NCBI RefSeq assembly: GCF_018294505.1
Contig: NC_057809.1
Coordinates: 140,094,979 to 140,158,978 of the forward strand
Direction of reading: 5' to 3'
From: Triticum aestivum
Taxonomy: Eukaryota > Streptophyta > Magnoliopsida > Poales > Poaceae
Length of the DNA: 64,000 nt
Shown: positions 24,001-34,239 of the stretch, in pieces
How positions within the stretch are numbered: the first letter of the stretch is position 1
Layout: each line of letters starts with the position of its first letter
Notes under the pieces: generated by a model
The model's database searches: none
The model's input: only the letters and a program-made list of their open reading frames with translations
Told to the model about the DNA's origin: nothing
Program-made: the position numbers and the translations under genes

Positions 24001-24540
24001 GGACGCGCTTGTCTGAAATGTGGGAAAGTTATGAACTTATCCCCCGTTTAAAATTTTGGACATCACGTCGGTTGGGAATAGGACGGTAATCTCGCATCCC
24101 CCAAATATTTGCCGATAACGATTTCGGGCGAGGAGAGGGTGTTTTTCCGCCCACGGTGTATGAACGGGGCTGACAGGTAGGGCAGTTGTGTCACGTCTGA
24201 GGGAAGTCACACATCTGCCCCTATTTAAAATATTAGCCTACATCGATTTCGGACGAGGAGAGTTTGTTTTGCTGCCCACCATGAATGAATGGGGAAATGG
24301 AGGGAGAGACACATGTCTTTCGGACGAGCTTGAATTAAATGTGCTTTGCCGCCCACGTTTGGCGCCCACCATGTCTGAATGGGCTCAGAGGCCGTCGTGT
24401 CACGTCTGATTGAAGTTACTAGTCTACCCCTATCGACAGCAGTGTAAATCTGGTCCATAAGGATGTCAAGTGTCAGGGGTAGACAGTAATTTCCATCTCG
24501 CAAACACTTGCTTCGGGCAGCCCACAAACGATAGTGGGTG
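23940..24540. repeat. Imperfect repeats with GAATGGGG core
   Basis: Four diverged copies (near 23950, 24150, 24275 and 24360) share CCCAC(C/G)(A/G)TG(A/T)(A/C)TGAA(T/C)GGGG and nearby TTTCGG(A/G)CGAGGAGAG. Spacing is 90-200 bp. The pattern is local duplication of a short host segment without coding potential. Confidence 0.5.
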
Positions 24541-24962
24541 TTTAGCCGCTTCGTTCAAAACTTGGGAGAACTAGCATTCACGTTTGCCCTGGGCCCTGGC
24601 AACTAAATCCAAATCCAATTTTTATACGATTACGAATATGCACAGATAATTCTACGTTTTGTTATTTATTTCTTCAAAACCACAACAAAGATTTATTCCA
24701 CCTTTATATATGATTATGATTTAGAAATGCCATGATCTTCAAATTCAGTAGGTTGGATACACTTTGAGTCAAACAGTTATTTCATCCAATACAATATGCT
24801 CACACGAAAGTAGTTCACCTTATGTCAATCATACAAGTACTCAGGATTACCTCGACTAAAAAATTTGGATCATTGCAACACATGGACAACATAGGGGGTC
24901 TTACAACATAATCCATTCAGAGACATGACACAACATGCAAGTACAATAATCTAATGACAATT
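24541..24962. other. AT-rich intergenic sequence
   Basis: No gene, LTR terminus or inverted repeat was recognised in this stretch. Confidence 0.5.
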
Positions 24963-25295
24963 TCAACTGCTATCTAAAGAAGAACTGGGATTACCCTGGG
25001 CTTCAGATAGCAGAAGCAACAGGACCTCCTCCATCTTCAAATGCAACATTCTTACTTCCTCCAATTCTTGGGTTGCTTGCATAATGCGTGCAACTAATTG
25101 CATAATTTCCAGCTTCAAGATCGAGATTACCTCATTCATGGCAGCTACACCATCTCTTTCCGCCTCTAGTAGAGCCTCAAAAACTATAATATATTTGCTC
25201 AGACTGCTCTCCGGCAGTGTTGCCTCTAAACTGCTACCATCTGGTAACATGGATGGCGCACTGCTTCCACAAATAGATTTTGGGGTTGTTTACAT
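24963..25295 (-). pseudogene. Candidate last exon of an unknown host gene (coiled-coil)
   Basis: The minus-strand frame is open from just after a TAA near 25295 to a TGA at 24963. From about 25230 it encodes a Leu/Glu-rich amphipathic stretch (FEALLEAERDGVAAMNEV, then ILKLEIMQLVARIMQA) that looks like a coiled coil and ends Ser-rich. The composition is clearly protein-like. No family is recognised. A likely upstream exon lies at 26090-25989. It could be an untranslated or decayed gene, as no complete exon chain could be built. Confidence 0.35.
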
Positions 25296-25988
25296 TGTGT
25301 CCTAGTGTGAACGGCATCCCGAAAGGTTTCCGCTAGACATAAGTAAGATATAGTTATCGCATGATCCAGGCAGTAAGCTTACATGGTAAACGACATACGA
25401 ATTATTGCCGAGCATGGCAAGCTATATTTAAATGGTTCGAAGCAGCATCAAACGAAAAGAAATTAAAATGGTAAGATGAAACTACGGATGTAAGTGGCAA
25501 ATAAACGACATCCGCCAGTCCCATCTAGTTAGTTTTTTCTAGCTCCCTGGTTCATTTTCCTCAAAAAACAAAAACTCTTTTGAACTATCATACCACTAGT
25601 GGACTTTAATCGGGATTAAACGGGACCCAGTTGACATCCCTAGTTGAAAGGGAGTGTACCACCGCTATATTTAAGTTGACAAGGGATCTAAGCAGTTGAA
25701 ATAATCTGGGAAAGCACTTAACAGTGTGGCCTCATATAAACTACGAAGACAGTCTTGTGATGAAGTTCAGAGGAAAAGTTAAGGACTCAAAGTACAGCAG
25801 GCACTTCTGACATATTGGCCAACTCAGGTATAGTGTAACAAGTAACAAACAAGCATTCGAATCAAGCAATACAACAAACCAGACAATTAAACTATTTGTT
25901 ATTTTGTAGGATTACAGGTTGAAGGCACAAGCCAAGAAAGCAGCCCACACGCATTACATTTCACATGTAATAAAACACACTGGCTTAC

Positions 25989-26090
25989 CATATGTTGCTG
26001 TGAAGCCTCGCTGCTGTTGCAATGTTCTTTGAAGATACCGTCAGCATCCCGTGGTTGCAAATCTACTTGTTGTAGTTTATTTCGCACCCT
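25989..26090 (-). pseudogene. Candidate internal exon of the same unknown gene
   Basis: On the minus strand, acceptor AAATAG is followed by 102 bases open in one frame (VRNKLQQVDLQPRDADGIF and onward). It ends at a strong donor, ATATG/GTAAGC. It sits about 700 bases upstream of the coiled-coil block at 24963-25295. Function unknown. The phase to that block could not be closed, so other exons may be missing. Confidence 0.35.
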
Positions 26091-26680
26091 CTATTTAGGT
26101 AAAATTAATTTTAATCGCATGCATTGGTTCGAATTGATCATAAATGGTTCATCTAAACTAATGAAAGAAGGGTGTGTGCATACACGACAATATATCTGCT
26201 TCCCTCTATTTTTATGCTTGTTCGAGGTGCCAGCCCCAAAAGAACAAATATTTTGCTTGATGGGGTTGGCAGCTCCATAATTAATAGAAGCATCAAATTA
26301 GTCACGCAACTTGGGAAGATCAAGAACACACACAAAAAAGTAACGAACAAAGGCTCAGAGCAGTGATGTAATAGCTAGCATCAGAAAATGTAGGGTAAGA
26401 CGAACAAAAACCAGCGGAAGCACATGCTAGTTTGTTGATGTGTAATTAAGCATAGAGAACATGAAGCAGTCTGATGGAACCAACAGGTGGCATCAGAACA
26501 ACACCATTATCATAAATATAGCATGCAAGAAGTAAAATAGTAGAAAGTGATATCTAGGAAGTATAGTAATACTTAGGACAAAACTAAAGCATATTAACTA
26601 TATGTGCACTAGTATGTAATTTGGCACATGTAACATGTTCACCGCCAGAAGTATGGCCCTACAGGTGCAAGTAGAATAAC
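26091..26680. other. AT-rich intron-like or intergenic sequence
   Basis: A minus-strand open stretch at 26350-26153 has a protein-like segment (MELPTPSSKIFVLLGLAP) but no clear splice borders. Otherwise nothing is recognisable. Confidence 0.4.
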
Positions 26681-26685
26681 ACGTC

Positions 26686-27470
26686 TCATGAAAAACTGAA
26701 TGATGCCCTGAAGAAATTCAAAGGTGTGGTGCTTATGCTAAGAAAGTGAACGTAGGCATCGGCCGTTGGATAATAGTACCTGATTCTCGGTGGCCTATGG
26801 GTATCGTTGGCATACTTGATAGCTAAGGATCGTCGATGGTGCTCGTGTTGCGGTTGAGTTTGGGCCGGCTGTCGCCATCGCTGAAGCGGCTCCAGTGCTA
26901 CGGTTGCGGCGCCTGTCGACATACAAGAAAGCTCATCTGTGGTACGAATCGAAATAACCTGATGAGGCTGCGGCGTCAGTAAAGAAGGGCAGGTGGAGTT
27001 GAATATGGCATCCATGGAGCGGGTCCGGTGCAGTGGACGAAGGCTACGACGGGCACGTTGTACAGTGCTTTCGGTGAGGCGGATCTGTTGCGACGTACGA
27101 GGGCTTGTATGAAGGGCCAGTGAAGGGACAAACGTGGGAGTCAGTGAAGGGCCTACATTGTGGTGGATGAGGGCGCCGGTTAAGCAGATCCGGTGCGGTG
27201 GACCATGATGGCGGTCAAGGAGATCTGGAGTGGTGGACAAGCCAGTCGCTGAAGCGGCTCCGGTGAAGTGGTGAGTTGGCAGTTGGGGGTTCCAAGGTGC
27301 AGAAGGTAGATCCGTCGGGGTGTGAGGTCCACCGCTGTGGCGGAGGACTAGATTCGGCGGCTTGCCATGGTTGGGGGGTCGGGGAGGAGAAGGGGAGGGG
27401 CTCCGGGGAAGAATGTTGGGGGCAAAGAGGGGGAAATAATGAAGTTACCAAAGCAGCCTTTTTCCGTTCA
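26686..27470 (-). other. GC-rich exon-like block upstream of the unknown gene
   Basis: Minus-strand frames at 27451-27215 and 27240-26686 are Pro/Ser/His/Arg-rich. The underlying DNA has a repeated motif like GC(T/G)GAAGCGGCTCCGGTG (near 26868, 27250) and GCAGATCCGGTGCGGTGGA (near 27185). Base composition differs sharply from both flanks. It could be a first exon or 5' untranslated region, but the repeats may instead make the frame open by chance. Confidence 0.25.
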
Positions 27471-28065
27471 TGTGGCAGGGGTAAAACAAGAATATCGCAG
27501 GGCTAAACTTTCGGGCACGAGATATTTCGATGTGAGCGGGAAGTTTGAAAGTTTTTGGCGACTGAAATTATATTCTGCTCTTGTACGGCCGAGTATGATA
27601 TCATGGCCAAGAATTTGTTTGTTTTGCATGCAAAAAAGTGCAAGTTTTGAAAATCAATGTCTCCAACTCGAAACTTAGATTGCCCATTCAATTGAAATAT
27701 GGATCATTGAGCTACTACAAGCAAATACCATCATACGGTCCAATTCAAATGAAATTCCAAATGTGTTTATCCTAAATATGATGAGAAAAGCAAAAATGTG
27801 TATGTGTATGAATAAAGTGGATGATTATAAAGTTTGAACATGCCCGTATGTGTATATCTCTAGGTTTGATATATGAATTTGAAATCACGAAATCCCGGCT
27901 TAAAAATGTACCTCCGTTTAAATGAATTACAAAAGCTAATGATGGAGTCGAATTCCAGAATTCCAATCTTAGGTTTGTAATTCTGGTTCATCAAGGTATA
28001 GCACGCATGTTCAAAAGTATCATTATCTCATAGTCCAAACTGTGAAATAAATTGATCAACCATGA
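27471..28065. other. AT-rich intergenic sequence
   Basis: No supported feature. Composition is uniform and AT-rich, with only short chance frames. Confidence 0.5.
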
Positions 28066-28099
28066 GTGCACTCACTATTGACCATGTATATCTCAATTA

Positions 28100-28916
28100 C
28101 GCTAAAGTCCCTCAAATATAGACACCTCACTCTTTATCTGAAGCCAACCCCCCCCCCCTCGTCGCCCACCCCTCCCCCCACACAAAGAACTCGTTCTCTC
28201 CCCCAAACACCAACACACGAGCACATTAACACCCCTCTCTCTCTTCTAAAGTCCGAACCCCAATATAGGTCTCTATCACTTTGTCTCTTGGCCATGCACA
28301 GATCTCTTCCCCCACTCTCTATCTAGGTCTTCTGGCATCTCTCTTTCCCAAGCACACGCACTATGTAGAGTGTATCTCTCCCATACACACAAAACGTCGC
28401 CCCCAAACGTCTATCTCCCTAGTTATGTGGTTCTCGCACACTCACCTCACACATCACCCCCACTGCAAACAAGCACACTTTGTCTCCTTGTGCACCACTC
28501 TCCTCTTTCTATCTCTCCCACATGCGGACCCGCCGCAGCTCCTCCCTGCATACATATATGTCATGACTCTTTCCGTAGCTCCCTAATGTATCATCGTTCT
28601 CGATCTTGCACATTGTTCTCTACACCATCTATTCTAGATCTCTCATGAAGTCCCTATCACACACACGATGACTCGCTTCCCTTGCGTCTCCGTACATAGG
28701 CCAATTTCAAACAACATCAACATTGTCTCCCTATCTATACGCCATTTATGGACACAAACGCCCCCTCTCTCGCCCCCTCTCTTCCTCTCTCTCTCTCTCT
28801 CTCTCTGTCTCTAGCTCTCTCTCTCTCTCTCTTGCTCTCACACCCCTCTCCCACACACACTCGATGTCTCTTCCAAATAGTCTGCTCCCCCCACCCGCAC
28901 CCATGCTATCCCGCTA
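28100..28916. repeat. CT/CA-rich low-complexity tract
   Basis: Pyrimidine-rich sequence dominated by CTCTCT, CCCC and CACAC runs, with the purest (TC)n part near 28783-28840. It resumes beyond the retroelement at 49323-49680, showing that the Sabrina-like element landed inside one low-complexity region. Open frames here are low-complexity artefacts. Confidence 0.75.
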
Positions 28917-30495
28917 TGATACATCTCCAACATATCTATAATTTATGATTGCTCCATGCTATTATATTATCTATTTTGGATGTTAATGGACTTTATTTTA
29001 CACTTTTATATCATTTTTTGGACTAACCTACTAATCGGAGGCCAGCCCAAATTGTTGTTTTTGTGCCTATTTTAGGGTTTCGAAGAAAAGGAATATCAAA
29101 CGGAGTCCAAACAGAATGAACCTTCGGGAACGTGATTTTCTCAACGAACGTGATCTAGGAGACTTGGAGTGGGTGTCAAGAAACGATCGAGGAGGGCACG
29201 AGGCAGGGGGCCACGCCTACCCCCTGGGCGCGCCCTCCACCATCGTGGGCCCTCCGTTGCTCCACCGACGTAATTTTTCCTCCTATATATATCCACGTAC
29301 CCCCAAACATCCAGGAGCACCACGAAAACCTAATTCCACCGCCGCAACCTTCTGTACCCGAGAGATCCCATCTTGGGGCCTTTTTCGGAGCTCCGCCGGA
29401 GGGGGTATTGATCACAGAGGGCCTCTACATCAACTCCATGGCCTCTTTGGTGATATGTGAGTAGTTTACTTCAGACCTACGGGTCCATAGTTATTAGCTA
29501 GATGGCTTATTCTCTCTCTTTGGATCTCAATACAAAGTTCACCTTGATTCTCTTGGAGATCTATTCGATGTAATCTTCTTTTGCGATATGTTTGTCGAGA
29601 TCCGATGAATTGTGGGTTTATGATCCAGATTATCTATGAACAATATTTGATTATCCTCTGAATTCTTTTATGTATGATTGGTTTATCTTTGTAAGTCTCT
29701 TCGAATTATCAATTTGGTTTGGCCTACTAGATTGATGTTTCTTGCAATGGCAGAAGTGCTTAGCTTTGGGTTCAATCTTGCGGTGTCCTTTCCCAGTGAC
29801 AGCAGGGGTAGCAAGGCACGTATTGTATTCTTGCCATCGAGGATAAAAAGATGGGGTTTATATCATATTGCATGAGTTTATCCCTCTACATCATGTCATC
29901 TTCCTTAAAGCATTACTCTATTCTTATGAACTTAATACTCTAGATGCATGCTGGATAGCAGTCAATGTGTGGAGTAATAGTAGTAGATGCAGAATCGTTT
30001 CGGTCTACTTGTCTCGGACGTGATGCCTATATACATGATCATACCTAGATATTCTCATAACTATGCTCAATTCTATCAATTACTCGATAGTAATTCGTTT
30101 ACCCACCATAATACTTATGCTCTTGAGAGAAGCCACTAGTGAAACCTATGGCCCCCGGGTCTATCTTCCATCATATTAATCTTCCAACACTTAGTTATTT
30201 CCTTTGCCATTTATTTTACTTTGCATCTTTATTTCTCTTTATCATAAAAATACCAAAAATCTTATCTTATCATATCTATCAGATCTCACTCTTGTAAGTG
30301 ACCGTGAAGGGCTTGAGAACCCCTTTATCGCGTTGGTAGGTTCTTATTTGTTTGTGTAGGTGCGTGGGACTTGAGCGTGATCTCCTACTGGATTGATACC
30401 TTGGTTCTCAAAAACTGAGGGAAATACTTACGCTACTTTGCTGCATCACCCTTTCCTCTTCAAGGGAAAACCAACGCAGTGCTCAAGAGGTAGCA
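28917..30495 (+). repeat. 5' LTR of the Sabrina/WHAM-like element
   Basis: 1579 bp, TG...CA. It carries a GC-rich palindrome around 29186-29255 (GGGCACGAGGCAGGGGG with CCCCCTGGGCGCGCCCTCCA) and a TATATATATCC box near 29283. It differs from its partner by a few percent by eye, concentrated in the first 400 bases. Confidence 0.85.
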
Positions 30496-30506
30496 AGAAG
30501 GATTTC

Positions 30507-30590
30507 TGGCGCCGTTGCCAGGGAGATTTGCGCCAAGTCAAGTCAAGATTTGACTCCTAACAACGAGCCATTTTTGGCACCGTTGCCGGA
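30507..30590 (+). promoter_or_regulatory. Primer binding site and a duplicated PBS-like copy
   Basis: TGGCGCCGTTGCCAGGGA (30507-30524), 11 bases after the LTR, is the classic gypsy primer site of the Asp/Glu-tRNA type. A second, similar sequence, TGGCACCGTTGCCGGA, lies at 30575-30590. Each is followed by AAGTCAAG, so the leader segment is a tandem duplication. Confidence 0.7.
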
Positions 30591-30816
30591 GTCTATGCAC
30601 AAGTCAAGACATACCAAGTACCCATCACAAACTCTTATCCCTCGCATTACATTATTTGCCATTTGCCTCTCATTTTCCTCTCCCCACTTCACCCTTGTCG
30701 TTTTATCCGCCCTTCTTCTGTTCGTCTTTCCATTTGCTTTGATGTCTTACTTGGCTCTTTTGTTCGTTTGGTTGGAATAGTTGTTTATTTATTGCTAAAT
30801 AGAGAACCAAAGATCT

Positions 30817-31482
30817 ATGGATCCTCATTCGCTTGCTAATATTTTTAAGAGATCCAATTATGATGAACCCATTGCTAGTGAGTTTTGTGCACTAGATTAT
30901 CTTTATGAAGTTTTGCTTGAAATTCGTGAATCAGAAATTTGTGATGAAGTACTTTATGGAGTGATTCGCGATGGATCTTTGAATAGAAAGCATGATTGCA
31001 ATGATGATAGTATAAATTCTATTAATGTCAATTGTGCTTATAATATGCAAAACCCTAAGCTTGGGGATGCTAGTTTTGCTATGTCTACTACTTGTTGCAA
31101 TGATCATGATTGGGGTGATTCTTCTTATGATCTTGAAAATTTATTTAAGCCCCATGATGAATATGAGATTGATTTTAATGTTTGCAATAATATTGAAAGT
31201 GGGTTTGAAGAGGTCATGACTTTAGTTAATGTTAATCCCACTATTTTGGAAGAGTGTCAACTTTGCATACATGTGGATCGTGTTAAGAATATGTTTTGTG
31301 ATAGGTGTACTGTTGAATTTTCTTATGATACTACATGTAATTATTATGAGAGAGGAAAATATGGTTGTAGAAATTTTCATGTTACTAAATTACCTCTCGT
31401 TATGTTGATATTGCTATTGTTTCTTTCCGCTTCCTTGCATATGCTAGTTTTTGCTTGCCTTGATAAATTTTTTTGCCTATAA
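30817..31482 (+). CDS. Unknown ORF of the non-autonomous element, C-terminal hydrophobic segments
   Basis: ATG at 30817; 221 residues, intact. The N-terminal part is acidic and Asn/Asp/Cys-rich, beginning MDPHSLANIFKRSN. Cys residues cluster near residues 150-185 (CQLC, CDRC, YDTTC). The last 30 residues form a strongly hydrophobic stretch (PLVMLILLLFLSASL then MLVFACL), one or two membrane segments. It has no gag, protease or polymerase motif. Similar ORFs are common in this repeat family of wheat, but I know no function. It begins about 290 bases after the PBS, where gag would normally be. An env-like or decoy role is only a guess. Codon use is AT-rich, like the surrounding element. Confidence 0.55.
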   Translation: MDPHSLANIFKRSNYDEPIASEFCALDYLYEVLLEIRESEICDEVLYGVIRDGSLNRKHDCNDDSINSINVNCAYNMQNPKLGDASFAMSTTCCNDHDWGDSSYDLENLFKPHDEYEIDFNVCNNIESGFEEVMTLVNVNPTILEECQLCIHVDRVKNMFCDRCTVEFSYDTTCNYYERGKYGCRNFHVTKLPLVMLILLLFLSASLHMLVFACLDKFFCL

Positions 31483-32936
31483 GATGCCTATGCATAGGAA
31501 GTATGTTAGACTTAGATGTGTTTGTCACGTGTTTTATGATGCTCTCTTTGTGCTTCAATTCTTGTCTTTCATGTGAGCATCGTTGAAATCTTATGCCTAG
31601 CTAGGGGCGTTAAACGATAGCGCTTGTTGGGAGGCAACCCAATTTTATTTTTATTCCTTAATTTTTGATCGTATTTAGTAATGGAAAATTTATCTATCCT
31701 CTGTATTGGTTGTGTTTTTTGTGTTTAATTAGTGTTTGTGCAAAGTAGAACCATTGGGAAGACTTGGGGAAAGTCTTTTTGATCTTGCTGTAAAAAACAG
31801 AAACTTCAGCGCTCACGAGAATCGCTGCCATATTTATTTGGAAGGTGATATTTAGTTAATTCTTTCTTCAGATGATTAATAGATAAATTCCTCACTTCCA
31901 GAAATTTATCTTAGAATTTTTTGGGTTCCATAAGTTGCGTTAGCTACAGATTACTACAGACTGTTCTGTTTTTGACAGGCTCTGTTTTTCTTGTGTTGTT
32001 TGCTTATTTTGATGAATCTATGGCTAGTAAAAGAGTTTATAAACCACAGAAAAGTTGGAATACAGTAGGTTTAACACCAATATAAATAAAATATGAGTTC
32101 ATTACAGTACCTTGAAGTGGTGTTTTGTTTTCTTTCGCTAACGGATCTCACGAAATTTTCTATTTAAGTTTTGTGTTGTGAAGTTTTCAAGTTTTGGGTA
32201 AAGTTTTGATGGATTATGGAACAAGGAGTGGCAAGAGCCTAAGCTTGGGGATGCCCATGGCACCCCAAGGTAAAATTCAAGGACACCAAAAAGCCTAAGC
32301 TTGGGGATGCCCCAGAAGGCATCCCCTCTTTCGTCTTCGTCTATCGGTAACTTTACTTGGGGCTATATTTTTATTCACCACATGATATGTGTTTTGCTTG
32401 GAGCGTCTTGTATGATTTGAGTCTTTGCTTTTTAGTTTACCACAATCATCCTTGCTGTACACACCTTTTGAGAGAGACTCACATGATTTGAAATTTATTA
32501 GAATACTCTATGTGCTTCACTTATACCTGTTGAGCTATATAGTTTTTGCTCTAGTGCTTCACTTATATCTTTTAGAGCACGGTGGTGGATTTGTTTTATA
32601 GAAACTGTTGTTCTCTCATGCTTCACTTATATTATTTTTAGAGTCCTTTAGAACAACATGGAAATTTGCTATAATATAAAAACTTTCATAGAAGTGCATT
32701 GAATACTATGAGAAGTTTGATACTTGATAATTGTTTTGAGATATGGAGATGGTGATATTAGAGTCATGCTAGTTGAGTAGTTGTGAATTTGAGAAATGCT
32801 TGTGTTGAAGTTTGTGATTCCCGTGGCATGCACGTATGGTGAACCGTTATCTGATGAAGTCGGAGCATGATTTATTTATTGATTGTCTTCCTTATGAGTG
32901 GCGGTCGGGGACGAGCGATGGTCTTTTCCTACCAAT
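31483..32936 (+). other. Non-coding interior of the Sabrina-like element, left of the CACTA
   Basis: AT-rich. It holds repeated CCTAAGCTTGGGGATGCC motifs (31055-31070 partial, 32238-32256, 32294-32313), a perfect 9-bp hairpin at 32303-32326, and three short copies of TGCTTCACTTATA around 32514-32628. The last three bases, AAT, are the CACTA TSD. Confidence 0.7.
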
Positions 32937-33190
32937 CACTAGTAGAAAAAGGGTCAAACGTGAAGCACATTAGTGCCGGTTTGAATTTGAGCCGGCACTA
33001 ATGTGTACATTAGTGCCGGTTCCAATGGCTAGCCGGGCCGCTCTCATTAGTACCGGTTCGTGGCGAACCTTTAGCACCGGTTCGTGCCACGAACCGGTAC
33101 TCAGGTGAGTGGTGGCGGGATGTTGTCAGTCCGGGGCCCCTCCAGCACCTTTAGTACCGGTTCGTATCACGAACTGGTACTAAAGGTCAT
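32937..33190 (+). repeat. CACTA left terminus and subterminal palindromes
   Basis: After the terminal repeat come at least four inverted-repeat modules. Examples are TTAGTGCCGGTTTG...GAGCCGGCACTAA (32970-33001), ACCGGTTCGTGCCACGAACCGGT (33076-33098) and TTTAGTACCGGTTCG...ACTGGTACTAAAGG (33149-33187). Such repeats bind the transposon's DNA-binding protein in En/Spm elements. They are followed by CATCCTACATAGA and a CT-rich leader. Confidence 0.8.
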
Positions 33191-33697
33191 CCTACATAGA
33201 CCCTTCGTCCACCCGAGCTCGCTCTGTTCTTCCCCTTTCCCCTCTCCTCTTTGTTCTTTTCCCTCTTCCTATCAAGCTCATCACACATTTTGCCCAAGAT
33301 TTGAAGGACCCCATCAATTCAAATGATCACAAAGGTTAGCAACTTTTTCCTTTCCTCTCTCATTGCTAGATTAGCTTGTGCAATGCTTTATATAGTGATT
33401 GATTTTTGAGTTTAGTAATTTGGGAGGAATTATATATATGTGCTAGTATTTGATTTATATGCAATTTGACGTCAAAAATAACACTTAGTTTGCATATGTA
33501 GGTGTGGTTTACTTAGTACCTTCTAAATCTCCGTCGTAACCACCGTCGATCGCTCGCAACGTCCCGTCGCCGGCACCACCTTGTGGTGAGCCTCTTGTTC
33601 ATGAAGTTTTATATAAAAAATTGATGTTTGTGTGATTTGGATATATAGTTACTCGTATAATTATCTTACCCATACGTTGTTTGTTATACATAGTGCC

Positions 33698-34142
33698 ATG
33701 ATTTTGATATCCGTCCCCGTCGGCCCTCGTCTGGGTTATGATTCAGATGTGGTATATTCTCTTTTAAAACTATTCATTGCATTTTGTGTTTATGACAAAT
33801 TATGCCCATCAAGTTGACATAGATATTTTTATGTAGGAGGTAGTTGAACCAGAAATTCCAACCGACCCTATTGTCGAGAGGTTAAATTTAGTTGAAAGAG
33901 AAAACGAGGATTTGAAGGAAAAATTGAAAAGAATTGAGGGGGAGAAGATGGAATTGGAGTTGCATGTTGCCGATGTCGTCGATGATCACAAGATTAAGAT
34001 GGAGAAAATGCGCTTGAAGATTAGAAAGATTAGAAAATATGTCATTCATAGTGAGGCTTGGTATCATTATGCTGTTGGATCAATTGTTACCTTAGTTGCG
34101 ATCTTGATCGCATTTGTTGTTGCATTTAAATCCTTTAGCTAG
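33698..34142 (+). CDS. Small coiled-coil, C-terminally anchored membrane protein (two exons)
   Basis: Exon 1 is 33698-33751, starting ATG and ending GATGTG/GTATAT. Exon 2 is 33837-34142, after acceptor ATGTAG. The phase is kept, giving 119 residues with no stop. Residues 1-18 are short and neutral. Residues 30-85 are Lys/Glu-rich with heptad-like spacing (coiled coil). Residues 93-115 form one hydrophobic helix (AVGSIVTLVAILIAFVVAF), then four residues to the end. This is the layout of a tail-anchored protein, which would sit in an intracellular membrane facing the cytosol. It ends 97 bases before the transposase start. Role in the transposon is unknown. Unlike the other CACTA genes here it looks intact. 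Further 5' untranslated exons near 33324 are possible. Confidence 0.6.
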
Positions 34143-34239
34143 AGAGTTATTTGTTTGTTGCATTTAAGTGTTGTATGATCTTTATGTATGAACTTTATGT
34201 ATTGTATTAATTTGATGTTTTCGGTGCTGTGTATTGAAG

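Noticed and set aside
28066..28948. Several plus-strand frames up to 100 codons
   Set aside because: They are Ser/Leu/His/Pro-rich translations of a CT/CA low-complexity tract.
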